34,501 bases of DNA from Methylobacterium sp. E-065 (GCF_022829605.1 NZ_JAKSYD010000281.1:1-34501); one strand, 5' to 3'. Shown: positions 25,147 to 33,245, counted from the stretch's first letter. The notes: a model not told the origin generated them from the letters alone. Program-made: numbers and translations.

Positions 25147-26973
25147 ATGGAACATGGTGTCGCGACGACGATCCTCTGCGTCGTCGCCGGCGGCATCGCC
25201 GCTCAGGTTCTAGCCGCCCGGCTGCGCATCCCGGCCATCGTCCTCTTGCTTGCGCTCGGGTTCCTAGTTGGACCCGTACTCGGCCTGCTGCATCCGACGC
25301 GGGATTTCGGCCCGAACCTCAGACCCCTCATCGGCCTGGCGGTCGCCATCGTGGTGTTCGAGGGCGGCCTCGCCCTGGACTTCCGCGAGTTGCGAGCATC
25401 GGGCGAGGGTGTGCTCCGGCTCACCGCCTTCGCGCTTCCCATCAATTTCGTGCTGGGCACGCTCGCCGCCCACCTGATCGGCGGGATGATGTGGGGACCG
25501 GCGTCCGTGTTCGGCGCCATCCTCGTCGTCACCGGGCCGACCGTGATCCTGCCGCTCCTGCGCCATGCCCGCCTAGAGCGGCGCTCGGCCGCCTTCCTGA
25601 GGTGGGAGGCCATCGTCAACGACCCCGTCGGCGCCATCCTCACCGCGGTCGTCATCGAGATCCTGGTCGGCGTGCCGCACGGGGCCGGTGAGGACCAGGC
25701 GACCGCTCTTATGCTTCACCTCGCCGAGGGGGTGGTGGTGGCTGGCGCCCTCGGCGTCGGTTCGGCCTTCCTGGTCGCATGGGCGTTCCGTCGCGACCTC
25801 GTTGCGGAGACGCTGAAGACGCCGGTGCTGCTCGCGCTCGCGCTCGTCGCCTACGTCATGCCGAATTTACTGATGAACGAGGCCGGGCTGATCGGCGCGA
25901 CCGTGTTCGGCATCGCCCTCGCGAACCGGCACGTGCCGGGTCTGGCCGAACTCCGCCGCTTCAAGGAGGCGCTCGTCGTCCTGCTGGTGTCCTGCCTGTT
26001 CGTCGTCTTGACCGCCGACCTCGACCTGGCGCTGCTCGGCAAGCTGTCCGTACCCATCCTCGGGCTGACGGCCTCGATCCTGTTCATCGTCCGCCCGGCG
26101 GCGATCTGGTTGGCCACGATGCGTAGCGACCTATCCCGGCGCGAGCGCCTGTTCGTCGGGTGGATCGGCCCCCGAGGCATCGTCGCGGCCGCCGTCGCGG
26201 GCCTCGCCGGTCCCCGGCTTAGCGAGGCGGGGTATGCCGGCGGCGATCTCATCCAGCCCACCGTGTTCGCCGTCATCGTCGCGACCGTGCTCGCCCACGG
26301 CTTCTCCCTCGGACCGCTCGCCCGCCGGCTCGGCCTGTCGACCGCCGCCGACACCCAGCGCCTCGCCGTCGTCGGGGCATCACCATGGGCGAGCGATCTC
26401 GTCATCGCGCTGCATCGGGCCGGCGTGCCGGTCGTGATCATCGACATCTACCCCGGGGCCATGCTCGCCGCGCGAGAGGCGGGCGTGCCGACCCTTCAAG
26501 CTGAACTCCTGTCCCGTTCCGCCGAGGAGGGGATGGCCGACCATCCTCCGGACCATCTGCTCGCCGCGACCCGGGACGAGCTCTACAACGCCCTCGTATG
26601 TACGCGGCTGGCTCCGGAGATCGGTCGCGAGCGCGTCTATCAGCTCGCCCCGTCCGAAAACCACCTGCTGCACGAGGACACCGGCGTCAGCCGGGATGTC
26701 CGCGGAAAGGTGTTCGGTGATGCGGAAGCCAGCTTCGATGCGCTGGCCGGCCGGCACGAGGCCGGTTGGCGGTTCGTGGTGACCGGGCAGGATGCCGTCG
26801 AGCGGCCGAACGACGTTCACCTGATCGCTATCAAGGCCGACGGAAGCCTCACGTTCGTCTCGGTCGATCACGAGGCGAACGAGGTAGCCGAGGGCGACCG
26901 ATCGCTGATCCTGCAGGCGCCCGACCTGGCGACGATCGACGCCGTTGAGCGACCGGGTCAGGTGCCTGCCTGA
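25147..26973 (+). CDS. CPA1-family cation/proton antiporter with C-terminal RCK-like domain
   Basis: A 608-residue inner-membrane protein. Residues 1 to about 400 form roughly twelve helices; FEGGLALDF (71-79), TGPT (129-132) and the ion-binding pair N158-D159 in WEAIVNDPVGA mark a Na+(K+)/H+ antiporter of the NhaP group. GWIGPRGIVAAAVAGL is the typical late helix. From about 405 (LAVVGASPWASDLVIALHRAGVPVVIID) a Rossmann-like TrkA-N/RCK fold begins, which in relatives senses nucleotides and gates transport. ATG 25147 begins with a hydrophobic segment; the open frame upstream to 24919 shows nothing familiar. It stands alone between the umuC remnant and the amine oxidase. Role: sodium, potassium or pH homeostasis. 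Confidence 0.92.
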   Translation: MEHGVATTILCVVAGGIAAQVLAARLRIPAIVLLLALGFLVGPVLGLLHPTRDFGPNLRPLIGLAVAIVVFEGGLALDFRELRASGEGVLRLTAFALPINFVLGTLAAHLIGGMMWGPASVFGAILVVTGPTVILPLLRHARLERRSAAFLRWEAIVNDPVGAILTAVVIEILVGVPHGAGEDQATALMLHLAEGVVVAGALGVGSAFLVAWAFRRDLVAETLKTPVLLALALVAYVMPNLLMNEAGLIGATVFGIALANRHVPGLAELRRFKEALVVLLVSCLFVVLTADLDLALLGKLSVPILGLTASILFIVRPAAIWLATMRSDLSRRERLFVGWIGPRGIVAAAVAGLAGPRLSEAGYAGGDLIQPTVFAVIVATVLAHGFSLGPLARRLGLSTAADTQRLAVVGASPWASDLVIALHRAGVPVVIIDIYPGAMLAAREAGVPTLQAELLSRSAEEGMADHPPDHLLAATRDELYNALVCTRLAPEIGRERVYQLAPSENHLLHEDTGVSRDVRGKVFGDAEASFDALAGRHEAGWRFVVTGQDAVERPNDVHLIAIKADGSLTFVSVDHEANEVAEGDRSLILQAPDLATIDAVERPGQVPA

Positions 26974-27066
26974 ACGGCAGCGTGTGGCGCGATCGACCCT
27001 TCTCGACTACGGCGTCGCAGCCGCACGAACCTTGGAAGCCGTGTCGGACGTCCTCACCTTGGCGTC

Positions 27067-28332
27067 ATGGACAGCGCATTCGACGTCATCATCGTAGGGG
27101 GAGGCGCCGCCGGTATCAGCGCCGCGCGCCGGCTCGCCGCCAACGGTTCATCGGCCCTGCTGCTGGAATCGTCGTCGCGTCTAGGCGGACGCGCTTACAC
27201 GCAGGACCTCGGAGGCTACCCGCTCGACCTCGGCTGCGAGTGGCTCCACTCGGGCGACCGCAACGCATGGGTCGGCATCGCCGAGGCATCGGGCTTCCCG
27301 GTCGATCGGGGCGACCCGCCATGGGCCAAGGCGCATCCGTCCCTGGCCGAGGACGAGGACGATCGGGAGGCGGCGTGGAAGGCCTATGGCGACTGGGAGG
27401 AACGTCTCCGCACCGTGGCCTCGGGCAGCGACCGGGCGAGCGATGCGCTCGAACCCGGCGGCCCCTGGAACGCCTACGTCCGGGCCATCGCCGGCTTCAT
27501 GAGCGGCATGGCCCCCGAAGAGATCTCCGCCTGCGACTACCTGGCCTACGATGACGCCTCGACCGGCCAGAACTGGCATCTGCCGCTCGGGTACGGCACG
27601 CTGGTCGCCGCCAGCTTGCCTTCCTCGACGTCGCTGCGCCTGGCCACGCCCGTGCAGGCGATCGACCTGACGGCGGACGGCGTCGCCGTGACCACCCGCG
27701 CAGGCACCGTCCGCGCCGGGGCCGCCATCCTCACGGTCTCGACCGCGGTCCTGGCGAGTGATGCGATCCGCCTTCCCGCCGGGACCGAACCCTGGCGCGA
27801 GGCGGCCGCCGCCCTGCCGCTCGGCCGCAACGAGAAGGTCTTCCTGGAGATCGGGCGCAATTCCGCGTTTGGGCCGGACACGCACGCCTACGGCAACCTG
27901 CGCGACCCGAGGTCCGCCTCCTACTCGATCCGGCCCAACGGCTGGCCGATCATCGAGGCGTTCCTCGGAGGCGACGGCGCCCGCATCCTGGAGGAGGAGG
28001 GCCCGGCCGCCGGCTTCGCGTACGTGTCCGCCCAGCTGGTCGCGCTGTTCGGGGCCGACGTGGCCTCGGCCATCCATCCGCTCGCGGCGACGTCGTGGAG
28101 CCGGATGGCGTCCATCGGCGGTGCGTATAGCTGCGCCCTGCCGGAGCAGTCGCAGGCACGGGTCCAGCTGGCCCGGCCCTTCGAGGACCGGCTGTTCTTC
28201 GCCGGCGAGGCGACACACCCCTTCGATTTCACGACCGCCCACGGGGCCCACGACAGCGGGCTGAGGGCCGCGGACGAGGCCCTGTCGTCTCTTTCGCAGA
28301 GGCAGTTCCGGCCGGTGCACGCGTTCCGATGA
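27067..28332 (+). CDS. FAD-dependent amine oxidase-like protein
   Basis: A 421-residue flavoprotein of the flavin monoamine oxidase family. It opens with the dinucleotide-binding fold DVIIVGGGAAGISAARRLA (GGGAAG 11-16), ESSSRLGGRAYT (the E and GGR pair that binds FAD) and DLGCEWLHSG, the usual substrate-side motif. The C-terminal FFAGEATHPFDFTTAHGAHDSG closes the FAD site. There is no signal peptide, so the protein is cytosolic. It is 93 bases after the antiporter and on the same strand, so possibly co-transcribed, though no shared function is evident. The substrate could be a primary or secondary amine, polyamine or a carotenoid-like molecule. ATG 27067 is directly followed by the nucleotide-binding strand, which fits the family. 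Confidence 0.9.
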   Translation: MDSAFDVIIVGGGAAGISAARRLAANGSSALLLESSSRLGGRAYTQDLGGYPLDLGCEWLHSGDRNAWVGIAEASGFPVDRGDPPWAKAHPSLAEDEDDREAAWKAYGDWEERLRTVASGSDRASDALEPGGPWNAYVRAIAGFMSGMAPEEISACDYLAYDDASTGQNWHLPLGYGTLVAASLPSSTSLRLATPVQAIDLTADGVAVTTRAGTVRAGAAILTVSTAVLASDAIRLPAGTEPWREAAAALPLGRNEKVFLEIGRNSAFGPDTHAYGNLRDPRSASYSIRPNGWPIIEAFLGGDGARILEEEGPAAGFAYVSAQLVALFGADVASAIHPLAATSWSRMASIGGAYSCALPEQSQARVQLARPFEDRLFFAGEATHPFDFTTAHGAHDSGLRAADEALSSLSQRQFRPVHAFR

Positions 28333-28541
28333 CCAGCCGGCTCGTGGTCTCAGGGTGACTGCTGAAGCAGGTTGCCCGAGGCTGCTTCCGACCTAACCCA
28401 GCCGCCCAGACCGCTGTTGGTGCTCCCCGAAAACAGCCATTCATCGGCTGGCCGGCAACTTCGGCTTGGGGTGGAGCGCCATTATCGGCTCTCTCGCTCG
28501 GAGGCTGAAACTTCCCTCACCAAATGTTGCCCTTCATCCGC
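28333..28541. other. convergent spacer between amine oxidase and glutaredoxin-MauE genes
   Basis: Both neighbours end here. A segment near 28427-28465 (GAAAACAGCC followed by CATCGGCTGG) vaguely resembles the dispersed-repeat words elsewhere in the window. No clear terminator with a T-run was found. Confidence 0.35.
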
Positions 28542-29291
28542 TCAGTGATGCGCCACCAACATCCAGACGGCCATGGCGACCATCATCAGGTTCTCGGTGA
28601 GCGAGACGAAGCCGAGCGGCACCTTGCTTGACCCGCCGACGCAGGCGCACTTGATCTCGCGCTTGTCGACGTAGACCGCCTTGAACACCGAGACGGCACC
28701 GATCCCGCCGATGAACAAGGCCACCGGAATGGACAGCCAGTTCATGGCTCCCGCCACCATCAGGACGCCGGCCCCGGCCTCAAGGTAGGGATAGGCGTAG
28801 CTGTAGCGCACCCAGCGCTTGCCCAGCAGGTCGTAGCCCAGGAACATCGACGAGAAGGTCTCGACGTCCTGAAGCTTCAGGAGCGCCAACACGCACATGC
28901 TGAAGGCGATGAACCACTCGGCGGCACGCATCGTCAACGGCGTGCCGTAGACGGCTTGGCTCGCCGCCAGGGCCATCAGCGCCGTCATCGAGAACACCGC
29001 GACTACGGGCCTGTAGGTCATCGCGTTCGGATCGTTGGCGGCCTTGCCGAAGTGGCGCTGCAGGTCGTCGAAGCCGCCGACACGCTCGCCGTTGATGAAG
29101 GTCTGGGGCGTGCTGTTGACCCCGTGCTCCGACTTGAAGGCGTCCGTCTGCTCGCGGGTCGTGAGCCAATGGTCCTCGACCGAGAACCCCTGCCGCTCCA
29201 GGAGGTCCTTGGCCTTGATGCCGTAGGGGCAGGTGTGGGCCGGCATCACCATACGGTAGAGTGTGGCCTTGCTGGTGGCTGTGGCTGGCAT
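28542..29291 (-). CDS. glutaredoxin-MauE fusion membrane protein
   Basis: A 249-residue two-part protein. Residues 11-81 form a glutaredoxin domain with a CPYG active site (C21, the start of HTCPYG), the cis-proline STPQTF (P62) and GGFDDL; only one redox Cys is present in that site. From about 93 on come four to five membrane helices of the MauE/DoxX redox-associated kind, with a second Cys pair KCACVGG (C215, C217) at the membrane face. Such proteins pass electrons to or from exported thiols. ATG 29291 has GGAG 6 bases upstream. It is divergent from cueR and is driven by a promoter with a CueR box, so it should be induced by copper. A role in keeping copper-binding thiols reduced is likely but inferred. 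Confidence 0.87.
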   Translation of the reverse strand: MPATATSKATLYRMVMPAHTCPYGIKAKDLLERQGFSVEDHWLTTREQTDAFKSEHGVNSTPQTFINGERVGGFDDLQRHFGKAANDPNAMTYRPVVAVFSMTALMALAASQAVYGTPLTMRAAEWFIAFSMCVLALLKLQDVETFSSMFLGYDLLGKRWVRYSYAYPYLEAGAGVLMVAGAMNWLSIPVALFIGGIGAVSVFKAVYVDKREIKCACVGGSSKVPLGFVSLTENLMMVAMAVWMLVAHH

Positions 29292-29387
29292 CTGAAACTC
29301 CGTTTCGAGGCTGGGCCGGGCCGCCCTGCGCACCTTCGGGTCGAAGCGGCGGACAGGCCCCGTCCATGGGGTTGAACAGCCTTCTGC

Positions 29388-29411
29388 ACCTTCCCATGAT
29401 AGTAAGGTCAA
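29388..29411 (-). promoter_or_regulatory. CueR-type operator and promoter of the glutaredoxin-MauE gene
   Basis: ACCTTCCC (29388-29395) and AAGGT (29404-29408) form the interrupted palindrome typical of CueR boxes. On the minus strand the right arm overlaps TTGACC (29411-29406), a good -35, as in known copA promoters where the operator fills a long 19-20-base spacer. The matching -10 is weak (around CAGAAG). It lies between divergent cueR and the fusion gene, where this regulator family binds. Confidence 0.78.
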
Positions 29412-29424
29412 CAGGGCGGATGGG

Positions 29425-29898
29425 ATGAACATCGGACAGGCGAGCCGGGCCACCGGGGTCTCGGCCAAGATGATCCGCTACTACGAGAGCATCGGCCTCG
29501 TGCCGCCGGCCGACCGGCAGGACAGCGGCTATCGCGACTACGGCGCCGCCGATCTGCATCGGCTGGGCTTCATTCGGCACGCCCGCGACCTCGGGTTCTC
29601 GCTGGAGCGCATCAAGGTGCTGCTCGGGCTTTGGAGCGACCCGGATCGGAGCAACGCCGACGTGAAGGCCATCGCCCGGGCGCACGTCCGGGAACTGGAG
29701 GACCGCGCGCGCCAGCTCAACGAGATGGCCGACGCGTTGCGCATCCTGGCCGATGCCTGCGACGGGGACGGACGACCGGACTGCCCGATCATCGCCAGCC
29801 TGGAGACCGGTGCGAACGTCCCGGCCTGCCACCCGAGCGCAGCCTCGACGGCGCCGGAACCCCTGACGCCGCGCAGGAAGGGCCGCACTAGGCGTTGA
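29425..29898 (+). CDS. cueR: MerR-family copper-responsive regulator (CueR/HmrR type)
   Basis: A 157-residue regulator. The N-terminal winged helix-turn-helix is MNIGQASRATGVSAKMIRYYESIGL, followed by the long dimer helix (about 80-110). The metal loop has C112 and C120 in CDGDGRPDC then PII, exactly the spacing of CueR, which binds Cu(I) or Ag(I). The residue aligned with CueR Ser77 is Asn77 (SNADVK) rather than the Cys of divalent-metal sensors, in keeping with a monovalent metal. The C-terminal extension (SAASTAPEPLTPRRKGRTRR) is basic. The gene lies 133 bases from the divergent fusion gene and shares the CueR-type box. It probably activates that gene when copper rises and controls itself. 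Confidence 0.93.
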   Translation: MNIGQASRATGVSAKMIRYYESIGLVPPADRQDSGYRDYGAADLHRLGFIRHARDLGFSLERIKVLLGLWSDPDRSNADVKAIARAHVRELEDRARQLNEMADALRILADACDGDGRPDCPIIASLETGANVPACHPSAASTAPEPLTPRRKGRTRR

Positions 29899-29938
29899 GG
29901 ATAGAGCGGACCCCGTCCTCGACGCCCGGTCGACCGCC

Positions 29939-30121
29939 TCACATCCTCATCGACTTGTTCATGCCCTCGCAGCAGCAACCCTTCTTGCCGCTCTTCATCG
30001 ACATCGAGGCGGCCGGCTTGGCGCACATCCCCTTGCCGGACTTGCCGCAGCAGCCGGCCGCCATGGCCGGGGTGAGCGAGAGGGCGAGGAGGGCTGCGGT
30101 GGTGATCACGATGCGCTTCAT
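29939..30121 (-). CDS. tiny exported Cys/Met-rich peptide, probable periplasmic copper-binding protein
   Basis: A 60-residue protein. Residues 1-21 form a Sec signal peptide (RIVITTAALLALSLTPAMA, cleavage after AMA). The mature peptide of about 39 residues has six Cys (GCC, MC, CCC clusters) and six Met (SMSM, GM, SMRM) with many Lys and Gly, a composition suited to Cu(I) binding and close in style to small copper-resistance peptides. AGGAGA lies 6 bases before ATG 30121. It starts 56 bases after the end of the DUF305 remnant, itself a family often found in copper loci, and lies opposite cueR at the 3' side. No database family is known to me. The function is inferred from composition and place. 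Confidence 0.82.
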   Translation of the reverse strand: MKRIVITTAALLALSLTPAMAAGCCGKSGKGMCAKPAASMSMKSGKKGCCCEGMNKSMRM

Positions 30122-30177
30122 GTTCGTTCTCCTGGGTGGTTCGGTCTCGGTCTAACGCTCGGAAGGGTGGGCTCGGC

Positions 30178-30285
30178 CTACTTGGCGTTCTTCCTGAGCC
30201 ACGCCTCCATCTCGGAGATCTCCTTCTCCTGGTCGTCGACGATCCTCTGGGCCATCGCCTTCGTGGCCGGGTCGCGGCGGCGGTA
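30178..30285 (-). pseudogene. C-terminal remnant of a DUF305 protein
   Basis: The frame reads DPATKAMAQRIVDDQEKEI and then SEMEAWLRKN before the stop at 30178, matching the DUF305 C-terminal pattern (DP-x(2)-K-x-LA-x(2)-I-x(3)-Q-x(2)-EI-x(2)-M-x-(A)W). The N-terminal four-fifths are gone: sequence beyond about 30285 belongs to the oppositely oriented Rap1a-type gene. DUF305 proteins are exported ferritin-like/copper-locus proteins, so this was probably the upstream partner of the Cys/Met-rich peptide. Confidence 0.78.
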
Positions 30286-30366
30286 GCCTTCGCCGGCCCC
30301 GTTTCGGCGGTGTCGTCCGATGGGGGAGCTGGCTCCGCTGCGGGCACCGCGCCGACCGGGGAACTG

Positions 30367-30687
30367 ATGCAAAGGCAAGGTGCGGTCGACGTGACGCGGC
30401 GGCGGGCCCAGGATCTTTACCGGGCCTGCCTGGCGGAGCAGGGGGCGGCTTCCGGCTGGTGCGGCGCCTACCTGATGGGCGTCGCCGACACCCTGACCGC
30501 GTTCGGAAATGGCGGGAGCGCGAGCGGAATTTGCAGCCCGGACTACACCATCGAGGACCTGGTGGAGACGTTCCTCACCTGGGCGCGTGCGAACGCTCCA
30601 CTCCACGACGTCGACATGCTTGCCGGCGCGAGCCTCGCCTTCCGGCGGCGTTGGCCCTGTGTTCGGTCCGAAGCCCCGGCCCGCTGA
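30367..30687 (+). CDS. Rap1a/Tai-type small protein, N-terminus lost
   Basis: The core RRRAQDLYRACLAE, GWCGAYLMGVADTL, SGICSPDYTIEDLVETFLTW, APLHDVDMLAGASLAF and RRRWPC follows the Rap1a/Tai immunity-like pattern (helical, with Cys in CLAE, WCGAY, GIC and WPC positions that form disulfides in exported members). Upstream in frame VAAAVAFAGPVSA looks like the end of a signal peptide, but the expected start codon is missing because at about 30275-30285 the sequence turns into the oppositely oriented DUF305 remnant. The ATG at 30367 with GGGGAA upstream could still give a 106-residue cytosolic form, which would probably not fold properly. The family includes antidotes to type VI amidase effectors, but many members are orphan. 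Probably a pseudogene. Confidence 0.62.
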   Translation: MQRQGAVDVTRRRAQDLYRACLAEQGAASGWCGAYLMGVADTLTAFGNGGSASGICSPDYTIEDLVETFLTWARANAPLHDVDMLAGASLAFRRRWPCVRSEAPAR

Positions 30688-30985
30688 GGGTGTGATTGCG
30701 GCCGCCAGGCCGAACGGCCATCCGCCCACTAGGCCTACCGGATGCATCCGACCGGAATGCTTCGCTAAGCCAGCCGAGGTGCCCCCGCGTGCCCCCAGGT
30801 GGTCCCGATCGACTTCTTTTTATGTGTCACAACACCAGCATGTTGTGGCCCATTAAATCCGCGTCCGACGTAGGTCGGGACCCGCTGTTTCGCTCTACGA
30901 CCGACATGGGTGAATTTCTGCCGGTCCGCTTTCGGGGCCCGGAGCCACAATACCGGACGGCGGAAGCGGCTTCGATCGCTACGCC
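30688..30985. other. spacer between the Rap1a-type gene and the M20 hydrolase
   Basis: No gene found. It carries an inverted repeat CACAACA-CCAGCA-TGTTGTG (30828-30847) without a following T-run, and one weak, reversed relative of the dispersed repeat at 30923-30937. Confidence 0.4.
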
Positions 30986-32116
30986 TCATCCCGCACGGTC
31001 GCAGCACATGCGGAGCATCAAGTCCCTGTAAATGGCCTGCGCTTCCTCGATCCGTTCGACGAGGCAGTACTCGTCCGTCTTATGGCACTGCGCCGCCTCG
31101 CCCGGTCCGACGATCACCGTGGCGACGCCGTCGAAGGCCGGCACCAGCGCTGACGCATCTGTGAAGTATGGTGCCCCGGCTGGTTTCGCCGGTGCCCCAG
31201 TCCGCTCTTGCAGCAGCGATAGAAGCCGGGCGGCGGCTGGATCGGCCGGCTCGGTAGCGAACCCTGGGAAGCTTGTGACGACCCGGATCTCAGCTTCTGG
31301 TCCGAACAAGGGGCCAAGTTCGGCGATTAGCGCCTCGTGCTTCTGATCCGGCAGCGTCCGGAAATCGACTGTGAATTCGGCGAAGTCCGGGACCGAGTTA
31401 ATATTCTCTCCACCGCGGATGGTGGTGACGCAGGCCGTCATGCTCCCGAGCAACGGATGACGAGCGCCGAAGTCGTGGCCTTCAAGCCTCCGGATCCACT
31501 CAGCCGCCTTGCTGATGGCGTTCTCGCCCTCGTGCGGCATTGAGGAATGCGCCGTCTTTCCGCGCGCTGTTACAACGACGCGGAGAGAGCCCTTGTGGGC
31601 GAAGATGGGGGCATTGGACGTCGGCTCGGCCACGATCAGGAGTTCGGCAGGTCCGAGGGCTTTCTCTCGGCCGACGTGGAATGCGCCTTCACATCCTGTC
31701 TCTTCTCCGGCGGTGATCACGAGCGTGACACCGCGGTGGAAGCTGAGCCCGTCCTCGATCAGGTTGCACGCAGCCGCGATGAACGCGGCTACGCCGGCTT
31801 TCATATCGCTGGCGCCGCGACCGTACAGCCGGCCATCCTGTACGACCCCTTCAAAGGGGGGAAATCGCCAGGCGTTCGACCCGAGTGGCACGACGTCGAT
31901 GTGCCCCGTGAAGCAGAGTGGCTTGCCACCAGCCGTCCCAGGTATGCGCGCGACCAGTGTCGGTCGATCCTTGGCAAATTCGTAGCTCGCGACGTCGAAC
32001 CCGTGCTCGGTCAGCAGGCGAGCGATGAACTCCGAACATTCCTTCTCCTCACCCGGGGGATTGATCGATCGGAATCGGATGAGCTGCTTCGAAAGTTCGA
32101 GACCGTTCAGAGGCAT
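30986..32116 (-). CDS. M20-family metallohydrolase, ArgE/DapE-type (acetylornithine deacetylase-like)
   Basis: A 376-residue cytosolic dizinc hydrolase. The ligands are all present: GHIDVV (H72, D74), GASDMKAG (D104, bridging), AGEET (E138 catalytic base, E139 ligand), IVAEPT (E164) and QCHKTDE near the C-terminus (the last His). KTAHSSMPHEGENAI is the lid-domain segment. Length and motif order match ArgE (N-acetylornithine deacetylase) and related succinyl-diaminopimelate desuccinylases. ATG 32116 has GGGAG 5 bases upstream. It stands alone on the minus strand with no arginine genes, so it may well act on another N-acyl amino acid. No gene symbol is given for this reason. Confidence 0.9.
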   Translation of the reverse strand: MPLNGLELSKQLIRFRSINPPGEEKECSEFIARLLTEHGFDVASYEFAKDRPTLVARIPGTAGGKPLCFTGHIDVVPLGSNAWRFPPFEGVVQDGRLYGRGASDMKAGVAAFIAAACNLIEDGLSFHRGVTLVITAGEETGCEGAFHVGREKALGPAELLIVAEPTSNAPIFAHKGSLRVVVTARGKTAHSSMPHEGENAISKAAEWIRRLEGHDFGARHPLLGSMTACVTTIRGGENINSVPDFAEFTVDFRTLPDQKHEALIAELGPLFGPEAEIRVVTSFPGFATEPADPAAARLLSLLQERTGAPAKPAGAPYFTDASALVPAFDGVATVIVGPGEAAQCHKTDEYCLVERIEEAQAIYRDLMLRMCCDRAG

Positions 32117-32338
32117 TGGTACTCCCACGTGAAGTGTCGCATCGTTGCCGACGGCGGGCTGCAGGGCACCTATGTTAGACGAGACGGATCCTGTGTCCGC
32201 AGGAAAGATGGCTGCTGTCGGGAAAGGCTTAAGGCTGTTCTGACGACCGGCATGGGTCGCAAGCCGAATGGCGGCTAAGGGTGGATTTCGGAATGGCAGC
32301 AAACGGGAATAAATCTAGAATAACTGCCTGAGAGATCG
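32117..32338 (-). other. spacer and likely promoter region of the M20 hydrolase gene
   Basis: No gene. On the minus strand AT-rich sequence at about 32295-32335 precedes the hydrolase by 180 bases and may hold its promoter; boxes could not be fixed. Confidence 0.35.
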
Positions 32339-32988
32339 CTATTTGAGCACTTCAAGTAGTTCCGTTAGCCCTAGTTCTGTCAGGCGATAGCGCGCTAATC
32401 TCCGTGGTAGCATCAGCGGAATAGTTCCGTCCGTCAACCATCCCACTTTCGTCAACTCGCCCCAAAGACGATCATTTGCAGAGCCCCGGCTAGTTATCAT
32501 GTTTGCGTCGGCAGTACGACATCCATGGTACAGCACAGACAGGTCACCAGCGGTTAATCCATATCGCGATTGACCTCCAGGCTTCGTTCGCTCTTGAATT
32601 TGATAGCACGCCACTGACCATGCAGCTTGCATGAATGCACTTGCCAAGTCGGCCGCACTTTCGAGCTCAGCTTTGATGTAGTCAGTCCGATCGATCGGAA
32701 GAATTCGTGGCGGGCTAAAAAATTGTTGCGAATACGATCTCGCGCAATCGGGTTATTTGCAGGGCCGCAATGAAGAATTGCGACACATTGATTACTGGCT
32801 AGAATAATCGAAGATTTAGAACTATATCCGTCAATCGAGAGCCGCACCTCACGCATGCCTTCTGCGATCCTGACGTGGATCGTTCTGCCAGCGCGGATAT
32901 ACGCTACTGTTAACCCATCAACCTCGACAGCGTACCGTCGAAGAAGGTCGCGCCGACCTACCGCTCGTTTCACAATCAGGTCTGCCAT
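32339..32988 (-). CDS. uncharacterised protein read across a T-TTT-TTA slippery site (-1 frameshift or mutation)
   Basis: From ATG 32988 the frame reads MADLIVKRAVGRRDLLRRY, then a beta-rich region (VEVDGLTVAYIRAG, REVRLSIDGYSSKSS) reminiscent of small beta-sandwich ligand domains, to RDRIRNNF. There the mRNA is AAT TTT TTA, so the heptamer T-TTT-TTA (complement of 32716-32722) sits in the zero frame as a canonical slippery site. Slipping back one base continues as FSPPRILPIDRTDYIKAELE, QAAWSVACYQIQER and a C-terminal winged-helix-like end (LWGELTKVGWL, RYRLTELGLTELL), stopping at 32339. Without slipping, about 55 unstructured residues follow and end at 32554. The joined product has about 216 residues. 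The gene is clearly less GC-rich than its neighbours, suggesting transfer. A one-base loss in a seven-T run is an equal explanation. No family recognised. Confidence 0.62.
32716..32722 (-). promoter_or_regulatory. candidate -1 ribosomal frameshift heptamer T-TTT-TTA
   Basis: In the zero frame the codons are AAT TTT TTA GCC, giving the X-XXY-YYZ type heptamer T-TTT-TTA. After a -1 slip the next codon is AGC, opening the C-terminal frame. No obvious downstream pseudoknot or upstream Shine-Dalgarno-like stimulator was identified by eye. Confidence 0.45.
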
Positions 32989-33039
32989 TGAGCGTTTGTA
33001 GCCAAGCAGATGCTGATGTATCCTTAGCGTAGGCAACAA

Positions 33040-33245
33040 AAGGTCTCAGCCGATTTCCCACGCGCCCGCTTTCGGGTTCTGTGTAAACTAACTGCTATGG
33101 CAAGGTTGGGTCGATTGCGGATTGACCGCTTGGGGTAGATTGCCCCCGGTTCGCTGTCGGCGGGCAAGAGCGTTTTAGCGGATATCACCAAAACCCAATC
33201 GCTCACGATCCCGACGATCCATGCTTACACACTTGAAGACGATCC
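33040..33245 (-). other. spacer upstream of the frameshifted gene
   Basis: No gene seen. It lies between the GDYXXLXY gene end and the frameshifted gene start on the same strand, and probably holds the latter's promoter. No clear terminator for the upstream gene. Confidence 0.35.

Noticed and set aside
27181..28320. A 379-codon minus-strand frame opposite the amine oxidase
   Set aside because: It is fully antisense to a gene with complete FAD motifs at both ends; its Gly/Arg-rich product has no family features.
30828..30847. Inverted repeat CACAACA-CCAGCA-TGTTGTG as a terminator of the M20 hydrolase gene
   Set aside because: On the minus strand it is followed by an A-rich, not T-rich, stretch and lies about 140 bases after the stop; kept only as an unexplained inverted repeat.
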